DNA of 64,000 bases from Marsupella aquatica (GCA_973895155.1 OZ316899.1:9548001-9612000); one strand, 5' to 3'. Counted from the first letter of the stretch, positions 11,555-21,393 are shown. Translations and numbers: made by a program. Notes: a model not told the origin generated them from the letters alone.

Positions 11555-12588
11555 TTATTCCAGTGGGGTAAGGTAGAGCTTAACTCTTGCGGCATTGATC
11601 CTTGTATCTAGAGGTATCCCGTCCAAAGTAGCTAATGAAACAGAGCCATTTTGGCAAACTTTGATTACTTTGTAAGGGCCTATCCAATGGGTATGGAGTT
11701 TACCAGGAAAAAGCATATATATTGCATCATAGATTAAGGCTAAATCTCCATCCTTCAACTTGTTAGGCTTTAAATTTTTGTCATAAGCCTTCTTTCTTTT
11801 CATTTGTTGGAGTAAGGTGTGTTGCAAGGCCAATAACCTATCTTCTTCCAAGGTTTCCAATTGAGTCAATCTGCATTGCAAACTAGGTTCCTCCTCCATG
11901 CGGTCGGAAATGATTGTCCTCTCGGTTAACAACTCCATCTCAATGGGAATTAAGGCGTCCAATCCATAAGTGAGATAAAATGGTGTTTTAGTGGTCGTGA
12001 TTTTCTCGGCTGTTTGGTATGCCCATAATGCGGAAGATAGCTTTATATCCCAATCTACTTTATGTGCAGAAACCATTTTATTTAAAATCTGCCCATTAAT
12101 CCGTTAGCTCTTTCAGTTAGTCCATTTGCCTTGGGGTTATAGGGTGTAGTCTTTCGATGTTTAATTAAGCACTTTTCAGTAATTAATTCAATGGTATCAT
12201 TGAGAAAGTGTAGTCCACGATCACTTACAAGTTCGAGTGGGCATCCAAACCTTGTGATGATGTTTTCGAAAAGAAATGTTGCAGCAGTAGCAGCATCATT
12301 TTTCCTAGTGGCTTTAGCTTCGACCCACTTGGTCGCATAATCCGTAGCAAGAATGATGTAACGGGTCCTTGAATACCGAGCAGGAGGTGAAATAGGTCCT
12401 ATGAAGTCAATACCCCATTTTTCAAAAGGTGAAAGAGGTAAGATTGGGACAAGAGGCCACCTGGAAGTTGTTGTGGGCTTCCCAATTCGCTGGCAAGGAT
12501 CGCATCTTTTAATGAAGTCAAGAGTATCTCGATGCATAGTTGGCCACCAATAGCCAGAATCCCGAATCTTCTTAACTGTGGTATTCAC
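11555..12588 (-). pseudogene. Element B integrase, two frames
   Basis: The frame from 12588 carries the end of the zinc finger (GYWWPTMHRD, then CDPCQRIGKP) and the catalytic core, with DFIGPISP, LATDYATKWVEAK, SDRGLHFLND and NGLTERANG supplying the acidic triad. It stops at 12082. The C-terminal part is in another frame (12076-11555), with DWDIKLSSALWAYQT, YGLDALIP, and a WIGPYKV segment typical of the SH3-like end domain. The shift lies in a T-rich stretch. Upstream, the join to the RNase H frame near 12585 also needs a one-base change, in a run of four G's. No chromodomain follows. Integrase would insert the element DNA; this copy is inactive. Confidence 0.9.
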
Positions 12589-14459
12589 CGCATAATGCCC
12601 CTTGAATCTTCAGCATGTAGGGCGGTTATAACTTTCATACTCTCCTTAGGCTCGAGACATCTCTTCAACTTCTGGTCGGGAGTTAACTTAAAGAGGGTAC
12701 CTTTAATTAAGGTATAAGGTCCAACTTTTTGTAAAAATACGAGTTTCTCTTCTGCATTTAAGCCTTCTGGCATAACTCCCTCGGTCAACATCTTTACAAT
12801 GTCATGATAAATGGAGGTCTCTCCTTCTATATGCCATATTTCTTCATCAGGAAAGGAATCTTCTAAGTTAGTTGTGCTTTCCTTACCAGATAGTCTTGAA
12901 AGAAAATCTGCATTTTCGTGATGCTTGCCTGGTCTTACGTGGACTTCATAATCAAATTCTTGTAGAAGTAAGACCCATCTCGCCACTCTGCCTGATAAAT
13001 CTGCTTGGTTAACTAAGTACTTCAGAGAATTATGATCTGTGTGGAAAATAACCTTATAACCAAGTAAATAATGTCGAAACTTCTTGCAAGCAAATATAAT
13101 AGCTAATGCCTCACGTTCAGTTACCGAATAATTCTTTTCAGGAGCACTGAGTTGTCGACTGGCATAGTAGATTGGGTGATCCCTATCTTTCTCATCTTTC
13201 TGACTTAGGTTTGCCCCCATGCAAAATGCTGAAGAGTCAATAAACACATGAAAGGTCTTGGTCCAATCTTGGGGTTGGAGTATTGGAGCTTGTATAAGTC
13301 TAGATTTTAACTCTTGGAAAGCAGTCTCTCTCTCCTCGGTCCAAACATACTCAACATCATGTTTGAGAAGTTTTGTTAAGGACATTGCTATATCAGCATA
13401 CTTATGGATGAAACGTCGATAGTAACCAACATGGCCAAGGAAGGCCCTAAGTTCTTTTAAATCCTTTGGGGGTTGTAGTTCAACAATAACCTTGACCTTA
13501 TCCTTATCCACTTCAATTCCTCTTTGGGAAATCACATGTCCCAAAAGGATCCCTTCTTGCATTCCTATATAGCATTTCTCTGGATGGAGAGACAACTGTG
13601 CCTCCCTACATTTTGCAAAAGTTTTCTCTAGGCAATCCAAATGCTCTTTAATAGAACTGTAAACGCAAAAGTCATCAATGAAAATTTCTAGGAAATGGCG
13701 TAGATATTCTTGAAAAATTACCATCATAATCCGCTGGAATGTTCCCGGAGCATTGCACAATCCAAATGGCATAACGTTGAAAGCAAAGGTACCCCAATCA
13801 ATAGTGAAAGTTGTTTTATCTCTATCTTCTTTACGGATGGAGACTTGATTATACCCCGAGTAACCGTCAAGGAAACTATAAAGTTCATGGCGTGCCACTA
13901 TATCTAGTACCAAGTCAATAAATGGGAGTGGATAATGATCCTTTCGAGTTGCCGCATTTAGTTTTCTAAAGTCTTGGCACACCCTAATTTTGGGTTTCCC
14001 ATCAGGACCAGCTTTCTTAGGCATTATGACAATGGGAGATACCCACTCACTACTCAAGATAGGATAAATGAAGCTTGCTTCCAGCAATTTGTCTAACTCT
14101 GTTTTGACCATTAAAGAATACTTTGGGTTTAGACGATACTGCCTTTGTCTTACAGGTATAGCTCCGTCATTAAGGTCAATGCGATGCTCCCCAAGCCAAG
14201 GGTGGATACCCTTAAGATCCTGATGGCTCCATGCAAACACATCCTTGTATTGCTTTAATAAATCAATGTATTTTTGTCTCATCTCACCTTGGATATGCTT
14301 ACCAATGTTAATGAACTTTCCGGGTTCAATCTCAATCTTCTGTGCTTGTCGCGGATCCACCATGCCTTCAATCATTCCTGCTCCTTGTAACTCCTTGATT
14401 TCTTCCTCCGTCGGTGGCAACCTTGGATTCTCACTGTCATTGGTGGTCACCGACTGCAC
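12585..14459 (-). CDS. Element B reverse transcriptase and RNase H
   Basis: An open frame of about 624 residues in the same frame as gag-protease, separated from it by one TGA. It contains the polymerase entry AWSHQDLKG, GDG-type fingers, VCQDFRKLNAATRKDHYP, DGYSGYNQV, MPFGLCNAPGTFQR and the catalytic FIDDFCVY (about 13690-13667). The RNase H domain follows with FIDSSAFCMG (about 13250-13228), REALAIIFACKKFRHYL, TDHNSLKYL and HHENADFLSRL. All core residues are present. The frame overruns the start of the integrase zinc finger and stops at 12585 after a single-base shift. There is no ATG at the beginning; the frame is read as part of a Gag-Pol polyprotein. Confidence 0.93.
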   Translation of the reverse strand: MQSVTTNDSENPRLPPTEEEIKELQGAGMIEGMVDPRQAQKIEIEPGKFINIGKHIQGEMRQKYIDLLKQYKDVFAWSHQDLKGIHPWLGEHRIDLNDGAIPVRQRQYRLNPKYSLMVKTELDKLLEASFIYPILSSEWVSPIVIMPKKAGPDGKPKIRVCQDFRKLNAATRKDHYPLPFIDLVLDIVARHELYSFLDGYSGYNQVSIRKEDRDKTTFTIDWGTFAFNVMPFGLCNAPGTFQRIMMVIFQEYLRHFLEIFIDDFCVYSSIKEHLDCLEKTFAKCREAQLSLHPEKCYIGMQEGILLGHVISQRGIEVDKDKVKVIVELQPPKDLKELRAFLGHVGYYRRFIHKYADIAMSLTKLLKHDVEYVWTEERETAFQELKSRLIQAPILQPQDWTKTFHVFIDSSAFCMGANLSQKDEKDRDHPIYYASRQLSAPEKNYSVTEREALAIIFACKKFRHYLLGYKVIFHTDHNSLKYLVNQADLSGRVARWVLLLQEFDYEVHVRPGKHHENADFLSRLSGKESTTNLEDSFPDEEIWHIEGETSIYHDIVKMLTEGVMPEGLNAEEKLVFLQKVGPYTLIKGTLFKLTPDQKLKRCLEPKESMKVITALHAEDSRGIMR

Positions 14460-14462
14460 GAG

Positions 14463-17400
14463 TCAAAATTTAGAGTCCACCCCCTTCAGTGGGAGTTCGC
14501 CCTCCTCATAGATCTCTATGTACTGTATACTTGAGTAATCTTGGAATTTGTGGAAAGCGGTCACTAGCCCGGAGTCAGAATAGTCAGAAGTGTACCCCTC
14601 TTCGGTAGATGTCTCTCCGAGGTAAGGTTCCGGTCCCCAATTCATTTTAACACGTGGTTCTCCAAAAGACAATTCTCGTTGCTCCCAATTAACTTTCACC
14701 TTGGCCTTATAGAGCCATGGCCTGCCTAATAGAATTGGAAAACTTGATGGGATTTCAGGGTCTATTACAACGTAATCAAGATAAAAATTAAGTCCTGCTA
14801 TATTAGTTGGCACCTTACTGAGTTTTCCCACTGGAATAACTCGTGATTGGTCTGCCATTCTCAAAATTTTAGGAGTATGCTCAAATGTTGTAAATCCAAG
14901 GTCAGAAGCTACTGTCTTGGTCATAAGGTTGACACTTGAACCTCCATCCACTGGTACTTTTTTGATTACACAACCTTCTATTTGAATGTCAATTTCAGGT
15001 GGTCCTTGGTCTTCCCACTCCATTCTCAAAATCTCAGTAGTAGGTAACTTGACACGTCTCCTCCTTCCCATTAATAGACTTCTCAGTTGTTTTCGGTAGG
15101 TAGGATTATCTTGCAACAATTCTCCTATTGTAATATTGGCGGGATGGTTCTTGACATCTTGAACTATATCATAATGAGTTCTCTTTTCAGGGATCAGTTT
15201 CTTAGGTACACTCACCTCAGGTAGATCATGTTTTGGGTCTTGTACTTTCTCCAAAATCTCAGTTGCTAAGTAATCCCTTATCTCATCCGAGATATCTGGC
15301 ACAAAATACTTAGGATCATGCCTATCATAGGCTGGATCTTGGTCCTTAGGTAAACCTTCTTCAAAGGGGGTCTTCTTCTTCTTAGGAGGTTTCTTCTTCT
15401 TTCTATCCTTATCATCACCACTTCTTTCTTCTTCCCCTTGTCCTTTAGATCGAGTGGTTGCAAAAGTATCCAAAATTTGGTCACGATTCTGCACCCTAGT
15501 ATTTGGTTGACCTGCTACTCCAGTCTTGACTAAATCTTTCACTTCTGTATCAAAAACTTTTCCAGTCAAGGGTTGCCCAAAAACTTCTAGAGGTGAGGAT
15601 GTGGATTTTACTGGCAATTCTTCCTCCAGATTTCCGGTGCTACCAATAGTGTCCATCACTCGATTTACTGTTACATCTTCCTCAACAAAAATGTAATGAC
15701 AATGGTCTACCTCCTCCGTACTATACACCATTCTAACATTGGCCTCTGGTTGTGAGGGTTCCTTGGCAGGTTCTTGTGCAAACCTCACCATCATCCGTGG
15801 TTTAGGGGGGTTAGGGCATTCCACTGGTAAGTGTCCCTCCTTACCACAATTTCCACAAATAGGTGTAAATCCTTCTTCCTGTCTAGGGTATGGACATTGT
15901 GGAATGTAGTGACCCTTCTGTCCACAATTCCAACAAGTACCTCGATCTCTTGGAGCTCCCTTAGGTGGATATCCTCCCGGAGGTCCCATCGGTGGTCTCG
16001 GCACCGGTCGTTGAGAAGGTCCAGATGGTGCTGTAGGGAAATACTGTGGCCTAGCATTCTGAGCTTGAAGTGCATATATATCATTATATTCATACATATC
16101 TTCTTCTTCCTCCTCTCTGTAATTAAGGTAGTTTACTGTAGGTTTACCATTTGGGCATTCATTTGGGTAATGGCCATGGCCGTTACATCTAGTACACCAT
16201 ACATTTGTTCTTTGGATAGGTATGGGTCTCCTTGGTGGTCTCACTCCAGCAATATTTACAGAAAGTTTAGACAATTGGCTACTTAAGGATTCAATTACCT
16301 TATCCAAATGTTTTGTTTTTGCCGGTACAGCTACCTTTTTGACCTGAGTGGTTCGCTTCTTGGTATCTTCCTCTGAACTAGAACTGCTACTTTCTGAGGT
16401 CGACTCCGAAGTGTCATCACTGCTCTCAGTGCTGCTCTCATCTTCGCTGGAATCTGATGAGGAAGACTTCCCCTTTCTCTTCTTTTTATTCTTTCGTTTC
16501 TTCTTTCGTTCTTTCTTCAAATCTCTCCTTACCCAACTAGGTTGAGATAATTCAGAATCTATATAAGTTTGGGCGGCCTCTTGAGCCTCCTCAAGAGTTT
16601 TCACTCCTTCCCTACGAACAAACCTGTTGATAGGACCGGGCAAACCATTTATAAACCAATCCCTAATAGTATCAGGTGCCGTATTTGGGTTATATGCATC
16701 GATCAAATCTAGTAATTTAGCCGAATACTTCTTCACCGAATCGTGTTTCTTCATTCGATGTTGAGATATTTTTGCGAATGCTCTTGCTGATGCTCCGTCT
16801 TCCTGAAATCTCCTAAGGAATGCCAACTTTGTTTTTGACCAATCATTCTTGTCCTTGAATCGATCATACCATTTTTGAGCAGCTCCCTTTAATAAGCCTC
16901 CAAAAATTGATGCCTTCTCATTATTTGTATTCTGATTGTTTGTGGCAGCTGATGCTTCAAATTCTTTGAGGTAGGTTTCCGCATCTTCCTTCTCTTTCCC
17001 ATAGAACTTATCAAACTTCACTATATTTTTAGCCATTATGGAGGTGGAAGGTAATAATAACCGGGTAGGAGGTACAGACAATAGTTGCGGTTGTGCTTGG
17101 ATAGGTACTAGATTAGGAGAATTTGATGCAAAAGGATTAATTGATCCTTGAGGGCTAACCACTGTACTTCCGCTAGAATCTGATGAGGAACTTAAGGTAT
17201 CTGACGTAGAATCCAAAATGTATGGTGTAGATGCCTCAATTTCTAATCTCTCTGCCACTGATGATTCAATCCTTAACACGGGTTCCTCTTCAATCTCTTC
17301 CCCTGGTCTGCTATCAAGCGGAATAGGAGCTTGAACTCGATATCCTCTCTTGGTTTGTCGCGGTACCACTAATTTTGGTCCCGATCGCAAATTGATATAG

Positions 17401-17606
17401 GTAGGGCGACTACTCGTGGGGTGATCAATAGTCCCGCTTCCTATTGCATTCAATGTGCTTAACCTGTGTGCCACAATTCCGGTAGGAGGACTATCGTTTG
17501 CTTCAAAATATGGTTGTAATCGAGTAGGTTCCAATGCTTGACTTTCAAAAGGTACAATCGCCTCCTTAGGTTCCTTGTGTTCAATTGATTTTCCCCTCTT
17601 ACTCAT
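14463..17606 (-). CDS. Element B Gag and protease
   Basis: 1047 residues from the ATG at 17606. Residues 1-190 are a disordered leader with INLRSGPKLVVP, shared with relic C. A capsid-like region follows, with KWYDRFKDKNDWSKTKLAFLRRFQ and LPGPINRFVRREG. After it come a Lys/Arg block, then a Ser/Asp/Glu-rich block (about 16550-16350). There are three CCHC zinc knuckles (CTRCNGHGHYPNEC, CWNCGQKGHYIPQC, CGNCGKEGHLPVEC; about 16195-15815). The protease has VDGGSSVNLM (about 14955-14933) and ILLGRPWL; the usual D-S/T-G is DGG here, a variant also seen in element D. The frame ends in a TGA, and the pol frame continues beyond it without a shift. Gag packages RNA; the protease matures the polyprotein. 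Confidence 0.93.
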   Translation of the reverse strand: MSKRGKSIEHKEPKEAIVPFESQALEPTRLQPYFEANDSPPTGIVAHRLSTLNAIGSGTIDHPTSSRPTYINLRSGPKLVVPRQTKRGYRVQAPIPLDSRPGEEIEEEPVLRIESSVAERLEIEASTPYILDSTSDTLSSSSDSSGSTVVSPQGSINPFASNSPNLVPIQAQPQLLSVPPTRLLLPSTSIMAKNIVKFDKFYGKEKEDAETYLKEFEASAATNNQNTNNEKASIFGGLLKGAAQKWYDRFKDKNDWSKTKLAFLRRFQEDGASARAFAKISQHRMKKHDSVKKYSAKLLDLIDAYNPNTAPDTIRDWFINGLPGPINRFVRREGVKTLEEAQEAAQTYIDSELSQPSWVRRDLKKERKKKRKNKKKRKGKSSSSDSSEDESSTESSDDTSESTSESSSSSSEEDTKKRTTQVKKVAVPAKTKHLDKVIESLSSQLSKLSVNIAGVRPPRRPIPIQRTNVWCTRCNGHGHYPNECPNGKPTVNYLNYREEEEEDMYEYNDIYALQAQNARPQYFPTAPSGPSQRPVPRPPMGPPGGYPPKGAPRDRGTCWNCGQKGHYIPQCPYPRQEEGFTPICGNCGKEGHLPVECPNPPKPRMMVRFAQEPAKEPSQPEANVRMVYSTEEVDHCHYIFVEEDVTVNRVMDTIGSTGNLEEELPVKSTSSPLEVFGQPLTGKVFDTEVKDLVKTGVAGQPNTRVQNRDQILDTFATTRSKGQGEEERSGDDKDRKKKKPPKKKKTPFEEGLPKDQDPAYDRHDPKYFVPDISDEIRDYLATEILEKVQDPKHDLPEVSVPKKLIPEKRTHYDIVQDVKNHPANITIGELLQDNPTYRKQLRSLLMGRRRRVKLPTTEILRMEWEDQGPPEIDIQIEGCVIKKVPVDGGSSVNLMTKTVASDLGFTTFEHTPKILRMADQSRVIPVGKLSKVPTNIAGLNFYLDYVVIDPEIPSSFPILLGRPWLYKAKVKVNWEQRELSFGEPRVKMNWGPEPYLGETSTEEGYTSDYSDSGLVTAFHKFQDYSSIQYIEIYEEGELPLKGVDSKF

Positions 17607-17849
17607 ACCTCAATTTCAATTCAACAAGAAGGATCTAATTCTGAAATTCCAAAAATCTGTAATTGTACTCTTAGAAGTTAAAACTCTGATCTTCCCTTCT
17701 CCTTAATACCTTAAGGGCTCCCTAAAAATGAAAATTCGTGACTGTTCAGGTTTTGCCTGGAGTCAACGGAACCTGGTAGTGCTCCTCAACACCTTTCTAA
17801 CGCACTAAAAAAATTAATTTTTGGCCAAGAGGTGCGAAAGTTATGGGCT

Positions 17850-18065
17850 GTTCAAGGTGACGTCTTGGACGGCTTGGTCTAAGGGTCGTCAGGGACGTCA
17901 AGGACATCAGGGTGTTCTGACGTCCCTTCACAGCCGGCTCGACGTCCCTTCAGAATTCGGTGATGTCCTGGACGTCCTCACACACAGGTCGTCCGAGCCG
18001 TCAACAAGGTGACGTCCTGGACGTCTTTACACGCAGGCCGTCCGGGACGTCCAGAATTTTTTTCC
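17850..18065. repeat. GC-rich inverted-repeat block upstream of gag in element B
   Basis: A GC-rich patch in AT-rich surroundings between the gag start and the accessory frames. Words such as GACGTCC, GGACGTC and TGACGTCCTGGACGTC recur in both orientations, giving many possible hairpins. The same vocabulary fills the GC-rich block of both LTRs (10985-11310, 20715-21020). Relic C has a GC-rich inverted-repeat block at the equivalent place (32440-32590) built from different words. A role in RNA packaging, dimerisation or transcription is possible but not shown. Confidence 0.7.
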
Positions 18066-18257
18066 GAAACTAAATTGGTCACAACTCCCAATTCCCTTAT
18101 CAGTTTTGGCTCAATTTTATATCAATTTAACATGCCATCTTCCAAGGAATCCAAATCTGATGTTATAATTCAAATCAAAAATTGGAGGAAGGAGTTTCCT
18201 TCACAAGCCAATCAATGGTTCATCATAAGGCAGTCATTAAGCACTCCCTCATCTTCT

Positions 18258-18503
18258 TCATCTCTGGTCCTGGATGAGAGCATGGGCTAAATCTGAAATT
18301 GAAATGACAACATATCTCTCTCCTGTAACTCGTCCATTTAATCTCAAAATCACTAAATGAAGTTGGTCTCCTTGCCACCAAGTAATGGATAACCAATGAA
18401 TGCCTCTCCTTCCTCTTAGGCTAAGTACTCTTGTTCTCAAATAGGTATTTCTCATATTCTGTATTCTGAAGGTGCCTAGTGATCTTGGTTGAGATCTCGG
18501 CAT
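18258..18503 (-). CDS. Element B accessory frame 2 (81 aa), conserved in relic C
   Basis: An ATG at 18503 opens 81 residues beginning MPRSQPRSLGTFRIQNMRN and containing LSLRGRRGIHWLSITWW, VILRLNGRVT and a VISISDL end. The counterpart in relic C (about 32990-32790, minus) keeps SLRGR-GGIHWLS-TWW and LNGR-T while many third codon positions differ, and it carries a TGA where B has AGA. That pattern indicates a protein that was once under selection. It lies between the primer-binding site and gag, just after accessory frame 1 and overlapping its end in another frame, so the two may once have been one protein. I recognise no domain. Confidence 0.6.
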   Translation of the reverse strand: MPRSQPRSLGTFRIQNMRNTYLRTRVLSLRGRRGIHWLSITWWQGDQLHLVILRLNGRVTGERYVVISISDLAHALIQDQR

Positions 18504-18516
18504 CTTATCTACCAAG

Positions 18517-19464
18517 TTAGAACTCTATTTGAAAGAATCCATTGTTCAATTCTTCGTTAACTGTTGAGGTCTGATACCCATTCAAAAGATTGTTTAGCAC
18601 ATCAAGTGCATCTATCCACGAATCTCCAAGTCCATGCAATATGGCCAAACTCTCCTTGATTCTTAACTTCTCTGCTTCAGTTGCCCAAAAACTATGGCGC
18701 TCATTCTTTCTTAGAACAAATTCTAAATCATTTTCCTCCTCGATAGGTAATAGCTTGTATTCACCATCGTCAATCCACAATCTCTTCAACACTAATATGT
18801 TTGTCTTGTCACAAATTTCTGGCAAATTGGAAACCCATTTGAAACATGCTTTTCCCGAACTCAACTCCTTCCACTTAATTAAGATCCACCCATTCCTAGC
18901 GTAGTGGTCCAAGGTTGTAATTAACACCTTTCTACTCAAAGTCATAACAGGCTTTTCCTCTTGTAGAAGTACATTGGAGTTTCCATAGAAGTCCTTCAGC
19001 ACATTATCAAGCTGATGTCTCCACAAAGGATCTCCCTTCAAGATTGCCAAAGCGTCCTTTAATTCATTCTCAATCTCCAAATCTAAACTTTCCTCCTCAA
19101 TATGGTGGTCCTTTAACAGTATAGGAATCAATTCCTTATCAAATTCATTGTCTTGCGTGGCTTCCACCAATTCGAATCTTCCGTCTAAAACTCGCCTGAA
19201 AATCAATAAACAATCAAGGAAAACATTTGTATCCCACGAATCAACTTTAATCAATTCGCCACCCCAAAAATAACTTCCTCCACTTGCACTTCCTCCTTGA
19301 CTTTTCACGATTGTCGCCCTAGAATGCGTAGTGGTGGTGATAATATTGTGACATTGATTTTCTCGTGACTTGATTTGGGCTCGCTCCCTTTTCTGAGGTC
19401 GATTTCTCCTTGGCATGTTTTTGATCTCCAATGTCTCTCCTTTCTTTTCTTTAAAATTCAGCAA
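18517..19464 (-). CDS. Element B accessory frame 1 (up to 315 aa) upstream of gag
   Basis: A 315-codon open frame between the primer-binding site and gag; an internal ATG at about 19414 (MPRRNRPQKR) gives a more natural basic start. It has a basic N-terminus, then an acidic, leucine-rich helical body (EIENELKDALAILKGDPLW, WILIKWKELSSGKACFKW, KNERHSFWATEAEKLRIKE). A frame at this place is unusual for gypsy elements, although Ogre/Tat-type plant elements are known to carry an extra ORF1 before gag. Relic C keeps only a short relic at 33293-33057. I recognise no enzyme motif; RNA or protein binding is a guess. Confidence 0.6.
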   Translation of the reverse strand: MLNFKEKKGETLEIKNMPRRNRPQKRERAQIKSRENQCHNIITTTTHSRATIVKSQGGSASGGSYFWGGELIKVDSWDTNVFLDCLLIFRRVLDGRFELVEATQDNEFDKELIPILLKDHHIEEESLDLEIENELKDALAILKGDPLWRHQLDNVLKDFYGNSNVLLQEEKPVMTLSRKVLITTLDHYARNGWILIKWKELSSGKACFKWVSNLPEICDKTNILVLKRLWIDDGEYKLLPIEEENDLEFVLRKNERHSFWATEAEKLRIKESLAILHGLGDSWIDALDVLNNLLNGYQTSTVNEELNNGFFQIEF

Positions 19465-19612
19465 GATTCAATTCTAAAAGAATCAAACACCATGAAATAG
19501 GTTTGCAACCCTAATTCGCCATATCTAACTCCCTCTTCCTTCAACCTCCTTGAATTCCAAGAATTGATAGTTTGGCATTCACTGCCAGCTTGTCAAATCA
19601 TCCCTGATCTGT

Positions 19613-19630
19613 TCCCCGGCAGCGGCGCCA
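19613..19630 (-). other. Primer-binding site of element B (tRNA-Asp type)
   Basis: On the minus strand TGGCGCCGCTGCCGGGGA, nine bases inside the 5' LTR. It pairs with the 3' end of plant tRNA-Asp with one mismatch (from knowledge of that tRNA). Relic C has the same site with two transitions and the same nine-base spacer; element D has a close relative. Confidence 0.88.
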
Positions 19631-19639
19631 AAAATCGTA

Positions 19640-21223
19640 TGTCGTATGCTAACAAAAGCAAATATCATCGAATATATGCTAAAAACTCGGTGTTCGTTCC
19701 CGTGGAAGAACAAGAATGGGATGAAAAGATGTTTTAAAGTGTTTTGAGTGGTTTAAAGATGGTACTCAACATCTATAAGAAAAATAGAATCTTAAACAAA
19801 ACACAAGGAATTAATAAAATAAGAACAAAGTGACATTTGCTGGATAACAGAATCTTAGAGCTTTTAGAGGTATAGTTTAGCAATATTTAACTCCGTCACC
19901 ATGTCTTAAGAAAGAGCTATGGCATTATTTGAGATGTTGATAAGTCAAACATAACCTTGCTATAACTGCTCTCTAGGTTTCTATCATAAATCTATGTTTA
20001 AGAAGTGTCTATGCTCACAAAACCCAAGATAAATTTCGGATTGTGTGTATAGTAGTGTGTCATTAAAATGTCGGCAACATGTTTCCTTCTTCAGCGATGC
20101 GCAATTCCAAAGAAAAACTAATGCACATTCAGTATACCACAATGGTACTTCAAATTCATGAATTAAGAATGTCGCTACTTCTTAATCATATAGATTTCTA
20201 TTTCTTGATTTCATGCAATACTTATCTTCCAAAGATAAGTCCTTCATGTAAATACATAAATGGACAACAAATGTTGTAGTTTGGATTAGGCAACGACCAA
20301 CGGATCTTCTAATACATTCCACAAACTGTATTTTTATGGGTTTTACTTCTTATGATAATTGCAACATACATTACCATACGAAGGAGGGGTAGACTCCTAG
20401 CACAAGTAATCAAATTCCAAGGTATGCGAATCTTCCTTGCAAAATTGCATTACACGTACAAGGGACAAAACTCCAAGATGAGGAGATGCAAATAACTATC
20501 CACACTGTCTCAAAATGAGACTGGTATCACAATAAGTACATGAGATCGCCCACGGGCTAAGGAGAATGAAGAGACATGCCTCTTCATTTCCTAAGTCTAA
20601 ACTAAGTAAAGTAAAAGTCAACTTTGACTAAGGGATAGTCAAATGGTCAAAGCTAAGTAAAAGTTTACAAAATAAAATACTAATCTCATACTGTAATAGG
20701 AGGAAGGTTGAAGCTCGCGCCCTACTGTCGACCGCCATGGACGTCCCTCAAAGAAAACTGGAGAAAAAGGTTTGGGCCGGCGCGGACGTCACATTAGGTT
20801 GTGGCGGGGTGGACGTCCGAACGTCCCTACGTGGAGGCTGTCCAAGACGTCCTCGAGGTTTTCATGCGGGCCGGCGCGGAAGGAGTCGGCCGTCCTTTGC
20901 AAAAAATGGGTGTCGTCCCGGCCGTCCCTGTGTAGAAGCCGTCCAAGCCGGCGCCGTCTTTGCCGTCTTTCGTGAGGAGGCCGTCCCTGCGTGGAGGCCG
21001 TCCAGGACGTCACCTCATTTTGGAAGCTCCTTTCAACTTCTTGCCGTCTTGACTTCTAATATGTGAAAACCAGAGTAGCCTTGACGTCTTCCAATGGTAT
21101 CCTTACCCATTTGAGCTTATACTAACTTAATTTTGCTTAAAGGGCCTTATAAAAACTTAAAAATTTTAAAAATTTATGGTTTTGATACTTTAACTCTCTT
21201 TTTGGAATAATCACCTAATTACA
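19640..21223 (-). repeat. 5' LTR of element B (1584 bp)
   Basis: Direct copy of 9909-11516, starting TG at 19640 and ending CA at 21223, directly before the GAACT duplication. Near-identical to the partner except in the GC-rich block at about 20715-21020, where repeat-mediated length change is visible. Confidence 0.95.
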
Positions 21224-21346
21224 GAACTCAAGGCCCCAACGGAAGTCTGGGTTGCTCTGCTCAAGCAAGACTCCCTCAGAACAATCTGCCTCTGAAATTG
21301 GTGGTTTCAATGCATTGAGAGTACTCCCTGCAATTGCTACAACCAT
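21224..21346 (-). pseudogene. ParB-like gene, 5' part beyond element B
   Basis: From an ATG at 21346 the minus strand is open for 41 codons up to the insertion point and then runs in frame into 9903 and below when element B and one GAACT copy are left out (the codon series continues through Glu-Phe to Ser-Lys-Val). This shows that element B sits inside the coding sequence of the gene whose 3' part is at 8346-9908. The ATG may not be the true start: a possible splice acceptor (TTGCAG) lies just inside. The palindrome array begins 47 bases upstream. Confidence 0.6.
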
Positions 21347-21393
21347 GCATAATTATTAGTTTTGTCATTGGAAATTTGGGATTCTCTATAAGT

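Larger units (their letters stand above)
9909..21223 (-). mobile_element. Ty3/gypsy retrotransposon B, full length, 11.3 kb
   Basis: Complete on the minus strand: 5' LTR 19640-21223, tRNA-Asp-type primer-binding site 19613-19630, two accessory frames (19464-18258), gag-protease (17606-14463), reverse transcriptase-RNase H (14459-12585), integrase (12588-11555), polypurine tract 11521-11529 and 3' LTR 9909-11516. LTRs start TG and end CA and are bounded by a perfect GAACT duplication. The first 330 bases of the two LTRs differ at about three positions, so the insertion is recent compared with element A. The lack of a chromodomain, the tRNA-Asp primer and the extra frame before gag point to the non-chromovirus (Athila/Tat-type) branch; that placement is inference. 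A stop and two frameshifts close the polyprotein. It splits a ParB-like gene. Confidence 0.95.
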
